Shown here: positions 8,055 through 16,259 of the stretch, in pieces
Numbering within the stretch: position 1 is the stretch's first letter
Layout of the letters: each line of letters begins with the position of its first letter
Source: Lactobacillus amylovorus DSM 20531
GTDB lineage: Bacteria; Bacillota; Bacilli; Lactobacillales; Lactobacillaceae
Direction of reading: 5' to 3'
NCBI RefSeq assembly: GCF_002706375.1
Contig: NZ_CP017706.1
Span: forward strand, 62,001 to 126,000
Length of the DNA stretch: 64,000 nucleotides
Program-made: the position numbers and the translations under genes
Notes under the pieces: generated by a model
Database searches by the model: none
Told to the model about the DNA's origin: nothing
What the model saw: only the letters and a program-made list of their open reading frames with translations

Positions 8055-8588
8055 ATGTCACAAATCGTTATTCGTGAAATTGATGCAGCTCATAATAAAG
8101 ATGCTAGAATTCCTAACCAACCATTTGAAATTTGGGGACGCATGATTCCTAGCATAGATCATGGAAAATGGAGCTATGAAGTTGAAAAAAATGAAAAGCC
8201 GACACAAGATTGTTTTCCTGATGAACGATATAATGTCGCAGAAGATGACGCAACATTTTTAGGTGCGTATGATGGTGATACTTGTGTAGGTCTTGCCGTT
8301 TTACGTAAAGATATGTTCAGATATCTCTATCTAGATGATTTAAAAGTAAATCGTGACTATCGTGGTCAAGGCGTAGGCGGCAAATTAATTGAGGCTTGCA
8401 TGCATAAGGCGGAAAAGCTAGGGATGCAAGGTGTTTATACGATTGGCCAAGATACTAATGCCTCAGCTTGCTTGTTTTACTTAAAGCACGGTTTTGACAT
8501 TGGTGGCTTTGATAATCGTAGCTACCGTGGCACGGCTCAAGAAGATTCTGCCAACATTTTCTTCTATAGAGATTTGAAAAATGATTAG
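8055..8588 (+). CDS. GNAT-family acetyltransferase (streptothricin acetyltransferase-like)
   Basis: 177 residues. The acetyl-CoA site is clear in LYLDDLKVNRDYRGQGVGGKLIEA, with the distal motif TNASACLFYLKHGFDIGGFD. The overall pattern is like the Sat/nourseothricin acetyltransferase subgroup, but drug acetylation is only a possibility. GGGGG precedes the ATG and a TATACT -10 hexamer lies at 8025-8030. Its stop codon overlaps the ATG of the next (broken) gene by 8 nt, so the two formed an operon. Confidence 0.87.
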   Translation: MSQIVIREIDAAHNKDARIPNQPFEIWGRMIPSIDHGKWSYEVEKNEKPTQDCFPDERYNVAEDDATFLGAYDGDTCVGLAVLRKDMFRYLYLDDLKVNRDYRGQGVGGKLIEACMHKAEKLGMQGVYTIGQDTNASACLFYLKHGFDIGGFDNRSYRGTAQEDSANIFFYRDLKND

Positions 8589-9294
8589 TATAGAAGGTCT
8601 AAATGGTGTCTCTCAACTAAAAAAGCAATGTGATCTAGGCAAGGTGCTTTTAGACACAATGAATAGTCAAAAGTTTGATTTAAAAGATGGCGATATTTTA
8701 TGTATCTCTTCCAAAATGTGTTCTATTGCTAGTGGAAATATTGTCGATCTTAAAAAAGTAGAGCCATCTGAGCTAGCTAAAGAAATTCATGAGAAAATTC
8801 CCAGAAAAAGTACGGAGCCAATTCAAGTAATTCTTAATCAAACTTAAGATGCAACTGGAAACAGGATTATAATTGCTGACAACTATATTGGTGGTTGGCT
8901 TCCTACTGGTCTCTTTTTGATAAGTGCAGGAGTAGACAGACAAGGTACAGATAAGGCAGTCGTTCTTCCTAAAAACTGTGACTTAATTGCCAAAGAGATT
9001 GGAGAAAAACTTATCGGGGCTTTACAAGTTCAAATTGCCATCGTTACTACTGATAGTGATGGTAGAGTGGATAAAAAAGGTGCTAATCAAGTTGCCGTGG
9101 GATTATATGGAATAGATGGCTTAAGAAAAACACAGTATGAAGATAAAACTTATGTAGAAACGCTATGCAATATGCTTGCAAATTCAGTTGGATTGGTAAT
9201 GGGACAAAGAGGAGTAAACATTCCTGTTGTTAAGATTCAAGGACTAGAATACGAATTTAATGAATCAGCTACGATTGAAGATGCATTAAATTAA
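8581..9294 (+). pseudogene. Coenzyme F420-0:L-glutamate ligase-like protein (CofE/FbiB family), in-frame stop
   Basis: One continuous frame of about 237 codons is interrupted by a single TAA at 8845-8847 (between VILNQT and DATGNRIII). The N part has the CofE-type DGDILCISSKMCSIASGNIVDL. The distal part has ISAGVDRQG, DSDGRVDKKGANQVAVGLYGIDGL and NMLANSVGLVMGQ. CofE adds glutamates to F420, a cofactor that lactobacilli are not known to make, so the ancestral role here is unclear. It is translationally coupled (8-nt overlap) to the upstream acetyltransferase. Apart from the stop the gene is well preserved, suggesting recent inactivation. Confidence 0.8.
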
Positions 9295-9428
9295 CGACGT
9301 AAATAGTCTTTAACTTATATATTGATTTAACAAATGAAAGAAAGAGGACTACCATTATACATGGCTGGACAAACATCCTTCCTTGTGAAGTGATTGTATA
9401 ACCTATTTTCTTCATTATAAATCTCGCT

Positions 9429-9466
9429 AAAGTCGCAGTAATGCTATGTTACTGCGACTTTTTTGT
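9429..9466 (+). terminator. Strong intrinsic terminator
   Basis: A perfect 13-bp stem (AAAGTCGCAGTAA with TTACTGCGACTTT, 7-nt loop) is followed by TTTT. It ends the acetyltransferase/CofE-like unit. The 130 bases before it hold no gene I can support. Confidence 0.92.
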
Positions 9467-9533
9467 TAGTAATTATAAAAGAAGGTATAGTAAATAATAT
9501 AAAAAATCGCTCTTTGTACAGGGAGATGAATTA

Positions 9534-10345
9534 ATGACTAAATCAGACGAAGACTTTGAAGATGTAGCTAAATGGCGTATGGATTTTTGTCGTGAATTTG
9601 GAATAAAAATTGACGATGAGCAATTTTTTATTGATAAGATTAAAACTTATGGCTACCGTGAAATTATTTATCAGTATCTTGACCATTTTATTGAAGATGA
9701 TAGCGAGAAGGTTAGACCAAATACAACTTTTGAAGAAATATATGCTTTTTATCAACTAGATCAGAGATTAAAAAATGAAGTATTAATTGACTTGCAACTA
9801 TTTGAACAAACATTTAAAGCTACACTAATCGATGTAATAAGTTGTACGTAGCGCAACTAAAAGCTAAAAAGTTCAACGTATATCAAGAGTCCAGATTAAA
9901 ACTTGAGGATCTTTTAAAGGAAAAATATATCATGCAATCTGGACGAGTAGTTAGACGAGGTGATCTAAGAAGTAGAGTACGACGTATTAAGGAACATTAT
10001 CTTGAACCGTTCGATGGATATAATTACTTGTACAGTAATGAAATTACCACATGGGTTCTAATAAAAGAAATGTTATTTGGCGTTGCTTGCAACTTTTTCT
10101 TTTTGTTGCACCATAAACAGCAAGCAATAATTTTAAAGCGAGTTTTTAAGAATGACTTGTCACTTGCTGATTTAGAAAAGGTCATCGAGTCCATGCGATA
10201 TTTCAGGAATCGTGCCGCACACAATTATTCACTGCTGATAATAAAGAATAGTGATGATGAATTTTTATACAATACAGTGTACAAATCACTTTTACGTTTA
10301 AAAAATCAAGAACCGGCAAGACGTATGAAGGAAACTGTCAAATAG
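9534..10345 (+). pseudogene. Abi-family (Abi_2/AbiD-AbiF-like) abortive-infection protein, frameshifted and truncated by an IS
   Basis: Abi_2-type proteins abort phage infection in lactic acid bacteria. The N part (9534-9851) has YGYREIIYQYLDHF and YAFYQLDQRLKNEVLIDLQLFEQTFK. The C part (from 9842 in another frame) has ITTWVLIKEMLFGV and the typical MRYFRNRAAHNYSLL. A one-base frameshift near 9838 separates them. The 3' end is replaced by the left inverted repeat of the IS element: the last five codons and the stop at 10343-10345 are IS sequence. The gene is therefore doubly damaged and probably inactive. Confidence 0.82.
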
Positions 10346-10354
10346 TTTGTGTAA
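10331..10354 (+). repeat. IS left inverted repeat
   Basis: GAAACTGTCAAATAGTTTGT followed by GTAA. The exact reverse complement is at 11680-11703. Confidence 0.93.
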
Positions 10355-10396
10355 GGATGAATGATTCCTTAAATTAATTTCTGAAAACATTAGAAA

Positions 10397-10461
10397 AAGG
10401 AGTTCCTTTCTCGTATGATTGGATTGAACAAAAAAACAACATACAGAAAGAAGAACTCCTT
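10397..10461 (+). promoter_or_regulatory. Long hairpin masking the transposase ribosome-binding site
   Basis: AAGGAGTTC+CTTTCT (10397-10411) pairs with AGAAAG+GAACTCCTT (10445-10461, 2-nt bulge), ending one base before the ATG at 10463. Transcripts entering from outside would fold this and hide the start, a known way in which IS elements avoid expression from impinging transcription. Confidence 0.6.
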
Positions 10462-10466
10462 CATGA

Positions 10467-11642
10467 ATGATTTTACCAAAAATATGGCTCAAGCACTCCA
10501 ATAATCAAGACAAAGTTAATGATTTTTTGCGCAAGGAAATTCAAACTGCAGTTAATCAATTGCTTGAAGCTGAATTGACTGCCTTTTTAGGCTATGATCC
10601 TTATGCAAAAAGCGGATGGAACTCTGGCAATTCCAGAAACGGCATCTATTATCGCAAGGTTGATACGCAGTTTGGCCAGATCGAAATTCAGGTTCCCAGA
10701 GACAGAAACGGCGAATTTCATCAGCACACTCTGCCTGACTACAAGCAGCACTCGGACGTCCTGGAAAGCATGATTATCAAGCTTTATGCCAAAGGCGTCA
10801 CTACCAGAGAAATAGCCGATCTGATTGAAAAGATGTACGGCAGCCATTACAGTCCGGCTCAGGTATCAAATATTTCCAAGCAAATGATTCCAAAGGTTGA
10901 AGCCTATCACAAACGCAAGCTTAGCGACAGTTTCTTTTGCGTTTATCTTGACGCAACGTATCTTCCGCTGTGCCGAGAAACGTTTGAGCGTGAAGCCGTC
11001 TATATTGCCATCGGCATCAGGCCCAATGGCCATAAAGAAGTAATCGACTACTGCATAGCACCCAGCGAAAACGTCGAAGTTTGGACTGAAATGCTTCAAA
11101 ACATGAGATCGCGGGGTTTGAAGCAAGTCGAGCTTGTCTTGTCTGACGGTGTTGTCGGCATGAAAACAGCTCTGGCAAAGACTTATCCCAAAGCACATTT
11201 TCAGCGCTGCCTGGTTCATGTCATGCGCAATATTTGCAATAAAGTGCGTGTTGACGATCGTGAGACAATCATGAACGATTTCAAGCAGATTCATAGGCAG
11301 CCTAACAAGACAGCCGCTGTACAAACTCTTAATGCATTCTATGACAAATGGAACAAGGCATACAATCATGTCATTAGGAATCTAAAAGACATTGAGCCTG
11401 ATCTATTGGTCTTTTACAACTATCCCAAACAGATCAGACCCTCAATCTATTCCACCAACATGATTGAATCCTTTAACAATGTCGTTAAACGCAAGGCAAA
11501 GCCCAAAGCAGAGTTTCCAAGCGAGCAGTCACTTGATACTTTCATTGGCATTCAGGCAATAAGCTACAATGATCGCTACTTCAACCGAATCCATAAAGGC
11601 TTCGGCCAAGTGCAGGATACATTGGAATCCTACTTTGACTAA
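10467..11642 (+). CDS. IS256-family (mutator-type) transposase, N-terminus frameshifted
   Basis: A DDE transposase acting on the 24-bp inverted repeats. Family features are ELTAFLGYDPY, the first catalytic Asp in VYLDATYLPL, the second in ELVLSDGVVGM, HFQRCLVHVMRN, and the distal STNMIESFNNVVKRKAK with the catalytic Glu. The expected N-terminus MNDFTKNMAQAL starts at ATG 10463 but runs into a stop at 10502-10504. Removing one C of the pair at 10498-10499 would join it in frame to NNQDKVNDFL. As it stands, translation would have to use ATG 10467, which replaces the first 12 residues. The rest (391 codons) is intact, so activity is doubtful but not excluded. Confidence 0.88.
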   Translation: MILPKIWLKHSNNQDKVNDFLRKEIQTAVNQLLEAELTAFLGYDPYAKSGWNSGNSRNGIYYRKVDTQFGQIEIQVPRDRNGEFHQHTLPDYKQHSDVLESMIIKLYAKGVTTREIADLIEKMYGSHYSPAQVSNISKQMIPKVEAYHKRKLSDSFFCVYLDATYLPLCRETFEREAVYIAIGIRPNGHKEVIDYCIAPSENVEVWTEMLQNMRSRGLKQVELVLSDGVVGMKTALAKTYPKAHFQRCLVHVMRNICNKVRVDDRETIMNDFKQIHRQPNKTAAVQTLNAFYDKWNKAYNHVIRNLKDIEPDLLVFYNYPKQIRPSIYSTNMIESFNNVVKRKAKPKAEFPSEQSLDTFIGIQAISYNDRYFNRIHKGFGQVQDTLESYFD

Positions 11643-11679
11643 GAAAAAATTAAAAAATCAATTTACGAGAAAGATCTAT

Positions 11680-11703
11680 TTACACAAACTATTTGACAGT
11701 TTC
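11680..11703 (-). repeat. IS right inverted repeat with an outward TTGACA
   Basis: Exact reverse complement of 10331-10354. It contains TTGACA (11693-11698) pointing out of the element towards the UvrA-like gene. Confidence 0.93.
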
Positions 11704-11746
11704 GTTATTGTCGCAAATGAAAACTAATTTTAGAAAGGGAGAGATT

Positions 11747-14251
11747 ATGGCGTTACCAACAAAAATTGAAGTACGTGGTGCAAGAGTTCACAACTTAAAA
11801 AACATTGATGTCGATATTCCATTGCACAAATTTGTCGCAATTTCTGGATTATCTGGCTCAGGTAAGTCATCACTAGCCATGGGTATTCTTTACGAAGAAG
11901 GTTCACGTCGCTATTTAGATGCTTTATCAACTTTTATGCGTCGTCGAATTAAACAGGGCACACAAGCAGACGTAACAAGTGTAAAACATATTCCATCAGC
12001 TTTAGCCCTGCGTCAACGTCCAAGTGTTCCAAATGAACGAGCCACTGTCGGAACTACAACTGAAACTTTCAATGTTCTTCGTTTAATTTTTTCAAGATTA
12101 GGTTCACCAGTTTGTCCTAATGGTCACAGGGTTGCTCCAAGTTTAGAAATCGCAGAAGCAGCAGCGAAATCTGGTGCCGAAATGGGTATGATTACTTGTC
12201 CAACCTGTGGTGTTAAGTTTCGCATGTTCAGTGCCGAGGATTTTGCCTTTAATTCAGATGGTGCCTGCAAAAACTGTGGCGGTACTGGTAAAGTTCGCCA
12301 ACTTGATGAAAATAAATTAATCGCCGATGAGAATCTTTCTATTGAGGACGGAGCAGTAGCTTCATGGAATCTGCCAGGTAGAAATTTCATGCCAAATGTG
12401 GCACAACACGCTGGCGTCAGAATTGATATTTCCTTTAAAGATCTAACCGATAAGGAAAAAGATTTCGTCTTAAATGGTCCAGAGAAGAAATACAAGATGG
12501 ACTTAATATCCAGTAATGGTCGTGTTTTCCATAATTTTAATGCCCTTTATGAAAATGCTACTCAAGCAGTTTTACGATCTGCTAAAAGTAGTAAGAGCGA
12601 ACGTGCACAGAAACGGATCGCTGAATTCTTTACTTATTCAACTTGTCCAGTTTGTCATGGTACACGCCTTCGTCCTGAGCTTTTAAAACAACTGGTTAAT
12701 GGCAAAAACATTTATCAAGTAGAGCAAATGCAGCTAGGTGATTTACCTAAATGGAGTAAAGAAGTATTAGCTCAATTGCCAGACGATATGCAGAAGATGG
12801 CCAGTTCTTTGATCAATGAATTTACAAATAATTTGCAACCATTGCTAGATCTAGGTCTTGATTATTTGACTATGGCTAGAGCAGGTAATACTTTGTCAAC
12901 GGGTGAATTGCAAAGAATTCAATTAGCTAGAACTCTCAGAACTGAAACTACTGGTGTACTTTATGTTTTAGATGAGCCATCAATTGGTTTACACCCAGCC
13001 AACGTTGATGGTTTGATTAAAGTTTTGCGTAAATTAGTCGATCAAGGAAACTCATTAGTCGTAGTGGACCACAATGTCGACATCATTAGTGCTGCTGATG
13101 AAATTATCGAAATTGGTCCAGGATCTGGTGAGCAAGGTGGGGAAATTTTGGATCAAGGCAGTCCTGTCGAGATTAAAAATGATCCGCAATCATTAATTGC
13201 ACCATATTTGAATGGTAAAGCTAAATTAATGGCTAGAAAAACAAGTGAGAAAGTTAATACTGAAAAAATTACTTTTGAAGTAGATCACTACTTTAACTTG
13301 CATGACATTAAAGCTGGCATCCCTCTTAATCAAATCACTGCAGTCACCGGTTTTTCTGGTGCCGGTAAAACTAGTCTAGTCCTCGATTCACTTGTTCCAG
13401 CAATTCAAAACCAAAGTAAAGACGAAAAATTACCCAAGCAGATTAAAAAATTTAATTCACCAGTCCATAACGTGGTCAGCGTTGATGCGTCGCCAATCGG
13501 AAAAAGTACGCATTCAACCGTCGCTACTTATACATCGATCATGGACAATTTGCGTAAACTCTTTGCCCGTCAACCAATGGCAAAAGAAAAGCATTACACG
13601 CCTAGTTACTTCTCTTACAACAATAAAGAAGGAGCTTGCCCAACTTGTGGCGGTACTGGAATTGTTACCCTAGACATTCAATTTTTGCCTGACATGCAAC
13701 AGACTTGTCCAACCTGTCATGGTGAACGTTACAATCCTAAGATTCAACAAGTTAAATGGCATAATCTGTCAATCGTCGATGTTTTAAACTTAGACATTAA
13801 TGAGGCCTTACCTGTCTTTAAACGCGTGCCAAAGATCGAACGTGAATTGGAATTGCTTAAAGAAGTTGGCCTAGACTACTTACACTTAGGTGAAAGTACG
13901 CCAACTTTATCCGGTGGAGAAGCTCAGAGATTAAAGCTTGTAACTCACTTAAGTCATAAGCAAGACGACACTTTATTTGTTTTTGATGAACCAACTATTG
14001 GGCTTCACCCACTGGATGTAAAAGTTTTAGTTCAAGTAATGCAAAAGCTGCTCGATCAAGGTGCAACGATTATTACGATTACTCACGATTTGAATCTAAT
14101 TGTTAATGCAGATTACATGTTAGATCTTGGCCCACGTGGTGGTGAAAATGGTGGTCAGGTAGTCGCCGAAGGTAAGCCAACTGATTTAATTAAGAAGCCA
14201 GAAAGCTTAACAGTTAAGTATTTAGCAGACTATTGGAAACAATTTAAATAA
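11747..14251 (+). CDS. UvrA-like ABC ATPase (UvrA2/drug-resistance type)
   Basis: 834 residues, shorter than the ~940-residue UvrA of nucleotide excision repair. It has two ABC modules and zinc fingers. Module 1: Walker A GLSGSGKSS (residues 34-42), Cys-rich CPTCGV...CKNCGGTG, signature LSTGELQRIQLARTL, Walker B VLYVLDEPSIGLHP. Module 2: Walker A GFSGAGKTS, CPTCGGTG...CPTCHGERY, signature TLSGGEAQRLKL, Walker B LFVFDEPTIGLHP. This matches UvrA2-type paralogues linked to DNA damage or intercalating-drug tolerance; the role here is inferred. The ATG at 11747 follows AAAGGGAGAG. The frame reaches back into the IS, but that is not the start. Confidence 0.92.
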   Translation: MALPTKIEVRGARVHNLKNIDVDIPLHKFVAISGLSGSGKSSLAMGILYEEGSRRYLDALSTFMRRRIKQGTQADVTSVKHIPSALALRQRPSVPNERATVGTTTETFNVLRLIFSRLGSPVCPNGHRVAPSLEIAEAAAKSGAEMGMITCPTCGVKFRMFSAEDFAFNSDGACKNCGGTGKVRQLDENKLIADENLSIEDGAVASWNLPGRNFMPNVAQHAGVRIDISFKDLTDKEKDFVLNGPEKKYKMDLISSNGRVFHNFNALYENATQAVLRSAKSSKSERAQKRIAEFFTYSTCPVCHGTRLRPELLKQLVNGKNIYQVEQMQLGDLPKWSKEVLAQLPDDMQKMASSLINEFTNNLQPLLDLGLDYLTMARAGNTLSTGELQRIQLARTLRTETTGVLYVLDEPSIGLHPANVDGLIKVLRKLVDQGNSLVVVDHNVDIISAADEIIEIGPGSGEQGGEILDQGSPVEIKNDPQSLIAPYLNGKAKLMARKTSEKVNTEKITFEVDHYFNLHDIKAGIPLNQITAVTGFSGAGKTSLVLDSLVPAIQNQSKDEKLPKQIKKFNSPVHNVVSVDASPIGKSTHSTVATYTSIMDNLRKLFARQPMAKEKHYTPSYFSYNNKEGACPTCGGTGIVTLDIQFLPDMQQTCPTCHGERYNPKIQQVKWHNLSIVDVLNLDINEALPVFKRVPKIERELELLKEVGLDYLHLGESTPTLSGGEAQRLKLVTHLSHKQDDTLFVFDEPTIGLHPLDVKVLVQVMQKLLDQGATIITITHDLNLIVNADYMLDLGPRGGENGGQVVAEGKPTDLIKKPESLTVKYLADYWKQFK

Positions 14252-14268
14252 AAAATATTGAAAAAGTG

Positions 14269-14296
14269 TTGACTTTCATGACAATCTAATTAAAAT
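14269..14296 (+). promoter_or_regulatory. Promoter of the T-box/brnQ transcript
   Basis: TTGACT (14269-14274), 16-nt spacer, TAAAAT (14291-14296), upstream of the T-box leader. Confidence 0.7.
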
Positions 14297-14330
14297 AATG
14301 ATTAACAATTTAATCAATCTGAAAGCAAAA

Positions 14331-14597
14331 GAAAGAAGAGTAATTTAATTCTTGATTAACAGCGAGTCTCGTCAGGTGCAAGGAGATAAATCTAAGATTA
14401 AATGAAAATCCCTTTCTAGTTCTGTTTCTTAATCAATAGTAAGAAACAGTGGGAGCGCCCATTATAGTGCCAACGTATCGCCATATTTTTTATGGCCGCA
14501 CGTGAAAGGTATTGTTAGAAATAGCAATATGAATAAAGGGTGGTACCACGCTAGAGCGTCCCTCAGTCAAAGATATTTTGGCTGGGGGACTTTTTTT
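14331..14597 (+). promoter_or_regulatory. T-box leader, probably isoleucine-specific
   Basis: The T-box sequence AGGGTGGTACCACG (14537-14550) is followed by a terminator stem (GTCCCTCAG...CTGGGGGAC, 14558-14590) and a T run. Stem I starts at GAAAGAAGAG (14331) and closes with CTTTC (14412-14416). The specifier loop appears to present ATC (14408-14410), an isoleucine codon, and the TGGT bulge fits a discriminator A. Uncharged tRNA should allow read-through into brnQ. The specifier call is by hand folding. Confidence 0.93.
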
Positions 14598-14630
14598 GTG
14601 ATCAGACTTATTTTTTCAGGAGGAGAAGAC

Positions 14631-16010
14631 ATGAAAGATCTCGAATCTCAAAAGTTGACCTGGAAGCAATATTTAGTCGTTGCTTCTCTATTATTTGGAT
14701 TATTCTTTGGGGCAGGAAACCTAATTTTCCCACTTCATTTAGGCCAATTGGCTGGTTCCAACTGGGGTACAGCCACTGTTGGTTTTCTGATCACCGGTGT
14801 ATTGTTGCCATTACTTTCTGTATTGGCAGTCGCAATCACTCGTTCAGAAGGTGTTTATGACATTGGTAAACCGCTTGGTGCAGGATTTGCCGTAGTCTTT
14901 ATGGTATTGATCCACGCAACAATCGGACCATTGTTTGGTACACCAAGAACTGCAACTGTTTCATTTACAGTAGGTGTAGCACCATTCATCCCCAAGAATA
15001 TGCAGACTCCAGCTTTATTAATATTCTCTGCCTTATTCTTTGTTGCCGCATTTGCCTTTTCATATCATGAAAACAACATCTTATCTAACGTTGGTAAAGT
15101 TTTAAACCCTTTATTCTTGGCCTTGCTTTTCTTAGTATTCGTTGTCGCATTTGTAAACCCATTAGGTAATCCACAAACTGCAGCTGTAACAGGAGCTTAC
15201 AAGCACTCAGCTTTAGTTAATGGATTCTTAGAAGGTTACAACACAATGGATGCCTTGGCTGGTTTGGCCTTCGGCGTAACTGTAGTAACGGCTGTACGTG
15301 GAATGGGACAAAAAGACGCAAAAAGCGTATCAAAAGTTGTTGCTAAATCAGGGGTGGTAGCTGTAGCTGCCATCGGCTTAATCTACTTATTGCTCATCTT
15401 GATGGGTGAAATGTCACTTGGTAAGTTTAATGTTTCTGACAACGGTGGTGTTGCTTTTAACCAAATCGTTAACTACTATGGTGGTATGTTTGGTCAAGCG
15501 TTGCTTGCATTCTTGTTAACTATTACTTGCTTGACTACAGCTGTAGGTTTGGTTGCCGCATTTGCTCAAGATTTCCATAAGCATTTTCCAAAGGTAAGCT
15601 ACCATGCATGGCTTGCACTTAGCTGCTTGGCATCATTCTTAACTGCTAACTTCGGTTTGGATCAAATCATCGCTTGGTCAACCCCAATGCTTATGTTCCT
15701 ATATCCTTTATCAATGGTATTGATCATCCTTTCAGTTTTCTCACCATTATTTAAGAAAGATGGCGTTGTTTACTTCTTTGTAATCTTGTTCACTGTTGTT
15801 CCTGCATTAGGTGATATGGTAGTGGCTTTTCCAAGCGTAGTTAGCCAAAGTAGTTTTGGTTTGACAGTAGCTTCATGGAGAAACGCATTGCCACTTGCAA
15901 ACATGGAATTGTCATGGCTTGTTCCAGCTTTGGTTGGTGCGGTAATCGGTTTGGCAGTTCACTTTGTAAGAGGACAAAAAGTTGCTCAAGTTGAAGACGA
16001 ATTAGAATAA
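14631..16010 (+). CDS. brnQ: Branched-chain amino acid:cation symporter (LIVCS family)
   Basis: 459 residues, about 12 hydrophobic segments, an integral membrane importer of Leu, Ile and Val driven by Na+ or H+. Family hallmarks are the N-terminal LFGLFFGAGNLIFPLHLGQL motif and GFLITGVLLPLLSVLAVA. The frame is open from 14502 through the T-box terminator, but the true start is ATG 14631, preceded by AGGAGGAG. The upstream T-box makes expression respond to branched-chain (probably Ile) tRNA charging, which matches the transport role. Confidence 0.95.
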   Translation: MKDLESQKLTWKQYLVVASLLFGLFFGAGNLIFPLHLGQLAGSNWGTATVGFLITGVLLPLLSVLAVAITRSEGVYDIGKPLGAGFAVVFMVLIHATIGPLFGTPRTATVSFTVGVAPFIPKNMQTPALLIFSALFFVAAFAFSYHENNILSNVGKVLNPLFLALLFLVFVVAFVNPLGNPQTAAVTGAYKHSALVNGFLEGYNTMDALAGLAFGVTVVTAVRGMGQKDAKSVSKVVAKSGVVAVAAIGLIYLLLILMGEMSLGKFNVSDNGGVAFNQIVNYYGGMFGQALLAFLLTITCLTTAVGLVAAFAQDFHKHFPKVSYHAWLALSCLASFLTANFGLDQIIAWSTPMLMFLYPLSMVLIILSVFSPLFKKDGVVYFFVILFTVVPALGDMVVAFPSVVSQSSFGLTVASWRNALPLANMELSWLVPALVGAVIGLAVHFVRGQKVAQVEDELE

Positions 16011-16016
16011 GTAATA

Positions 16017-16056
16017 AATCCTTTTCTCTATGGGGAGTTGGAGAGAAGGATTTTTT
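16017..16056 (+). terminator. Intrinsic terminator of brnQ
   Basis: AATCCTTTTCTC pairs with GAGAGAAGGATT, followed by TTTT. Confidence 0.88.
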
Positions 16057-16098
16057 ATTTTTGTCTTAAAATAGATGTGAAAGTTCAGGTGACAAAAA

Positions 16099-16259
16099 TT
16101 GCAAAACAGATGGGATCATCGCAGTAATATTTTCATCAGTAAAAAGATGTCCCATTGTTTACGACATAATCCAGGCAAATATGGTTTAAAGTTAGACAAA
16201 TACGGCTTTGTCGATCTACAAGACTTCCTAGATGCAATGAATAGAATGCACCATTTTCA
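16099..16259 (+). pseudogene. kptA: RNA 2'-phosphotransferase (KptA/Tpt1) N-terminal fragment
   Basis: KptA removes a splice-junction 2'-phosphate from RNA in an NAD-dependent reaction. The fragment FISKKMSHCLRHNPGKYGLK, followed by LDKYGFVDLQDFLDAMN, is the conserved N-terminus with the SK..S..LRHNP motif. After about 50 residues it changes at 16250-16260 into an alcohol dehydrogenase in another frame. Roughly 130 residues are lost, including the NAD-binding half. The start is unclear (a TTG at 16099 has no convincing ribosome site). Confidence 0.8.

Larger units (their letters stand above)
10331..11703 (+). mobile_element. IS256-family insertion sequence (IS1201-like), 1373 bp
   Basis: Bounded by identical 24-bp inverted repeats (10331-10354 and 11680-11703) and encoding one mutator-type transposase. 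Its base composition is visibly richer in G and C than the flanks, as expected for an acquired element. No 8-9 bp target duplication is visible (CGTATGAAG on the left, GTTATTGTC on the right), suggesting rearrangement after insertion or loss of one flank. It truncates the Abi gene on the left and lies 43 bp before the UvrA-like start on the right. Confidence 0.93.

Noticed and set aside
9300..9425. Short frame MKERGLPLYMAGQTSFLVK after the CofE-like gene
   Set aside because: Only 19 codons, no clear ribosome site and no recognisable family; possibly a fossil, but not supportable.
10322..11712. Target-site duplication around the IS
   Set aside because: The flanking 8-9 bases differ on the two sides in every register I tried.
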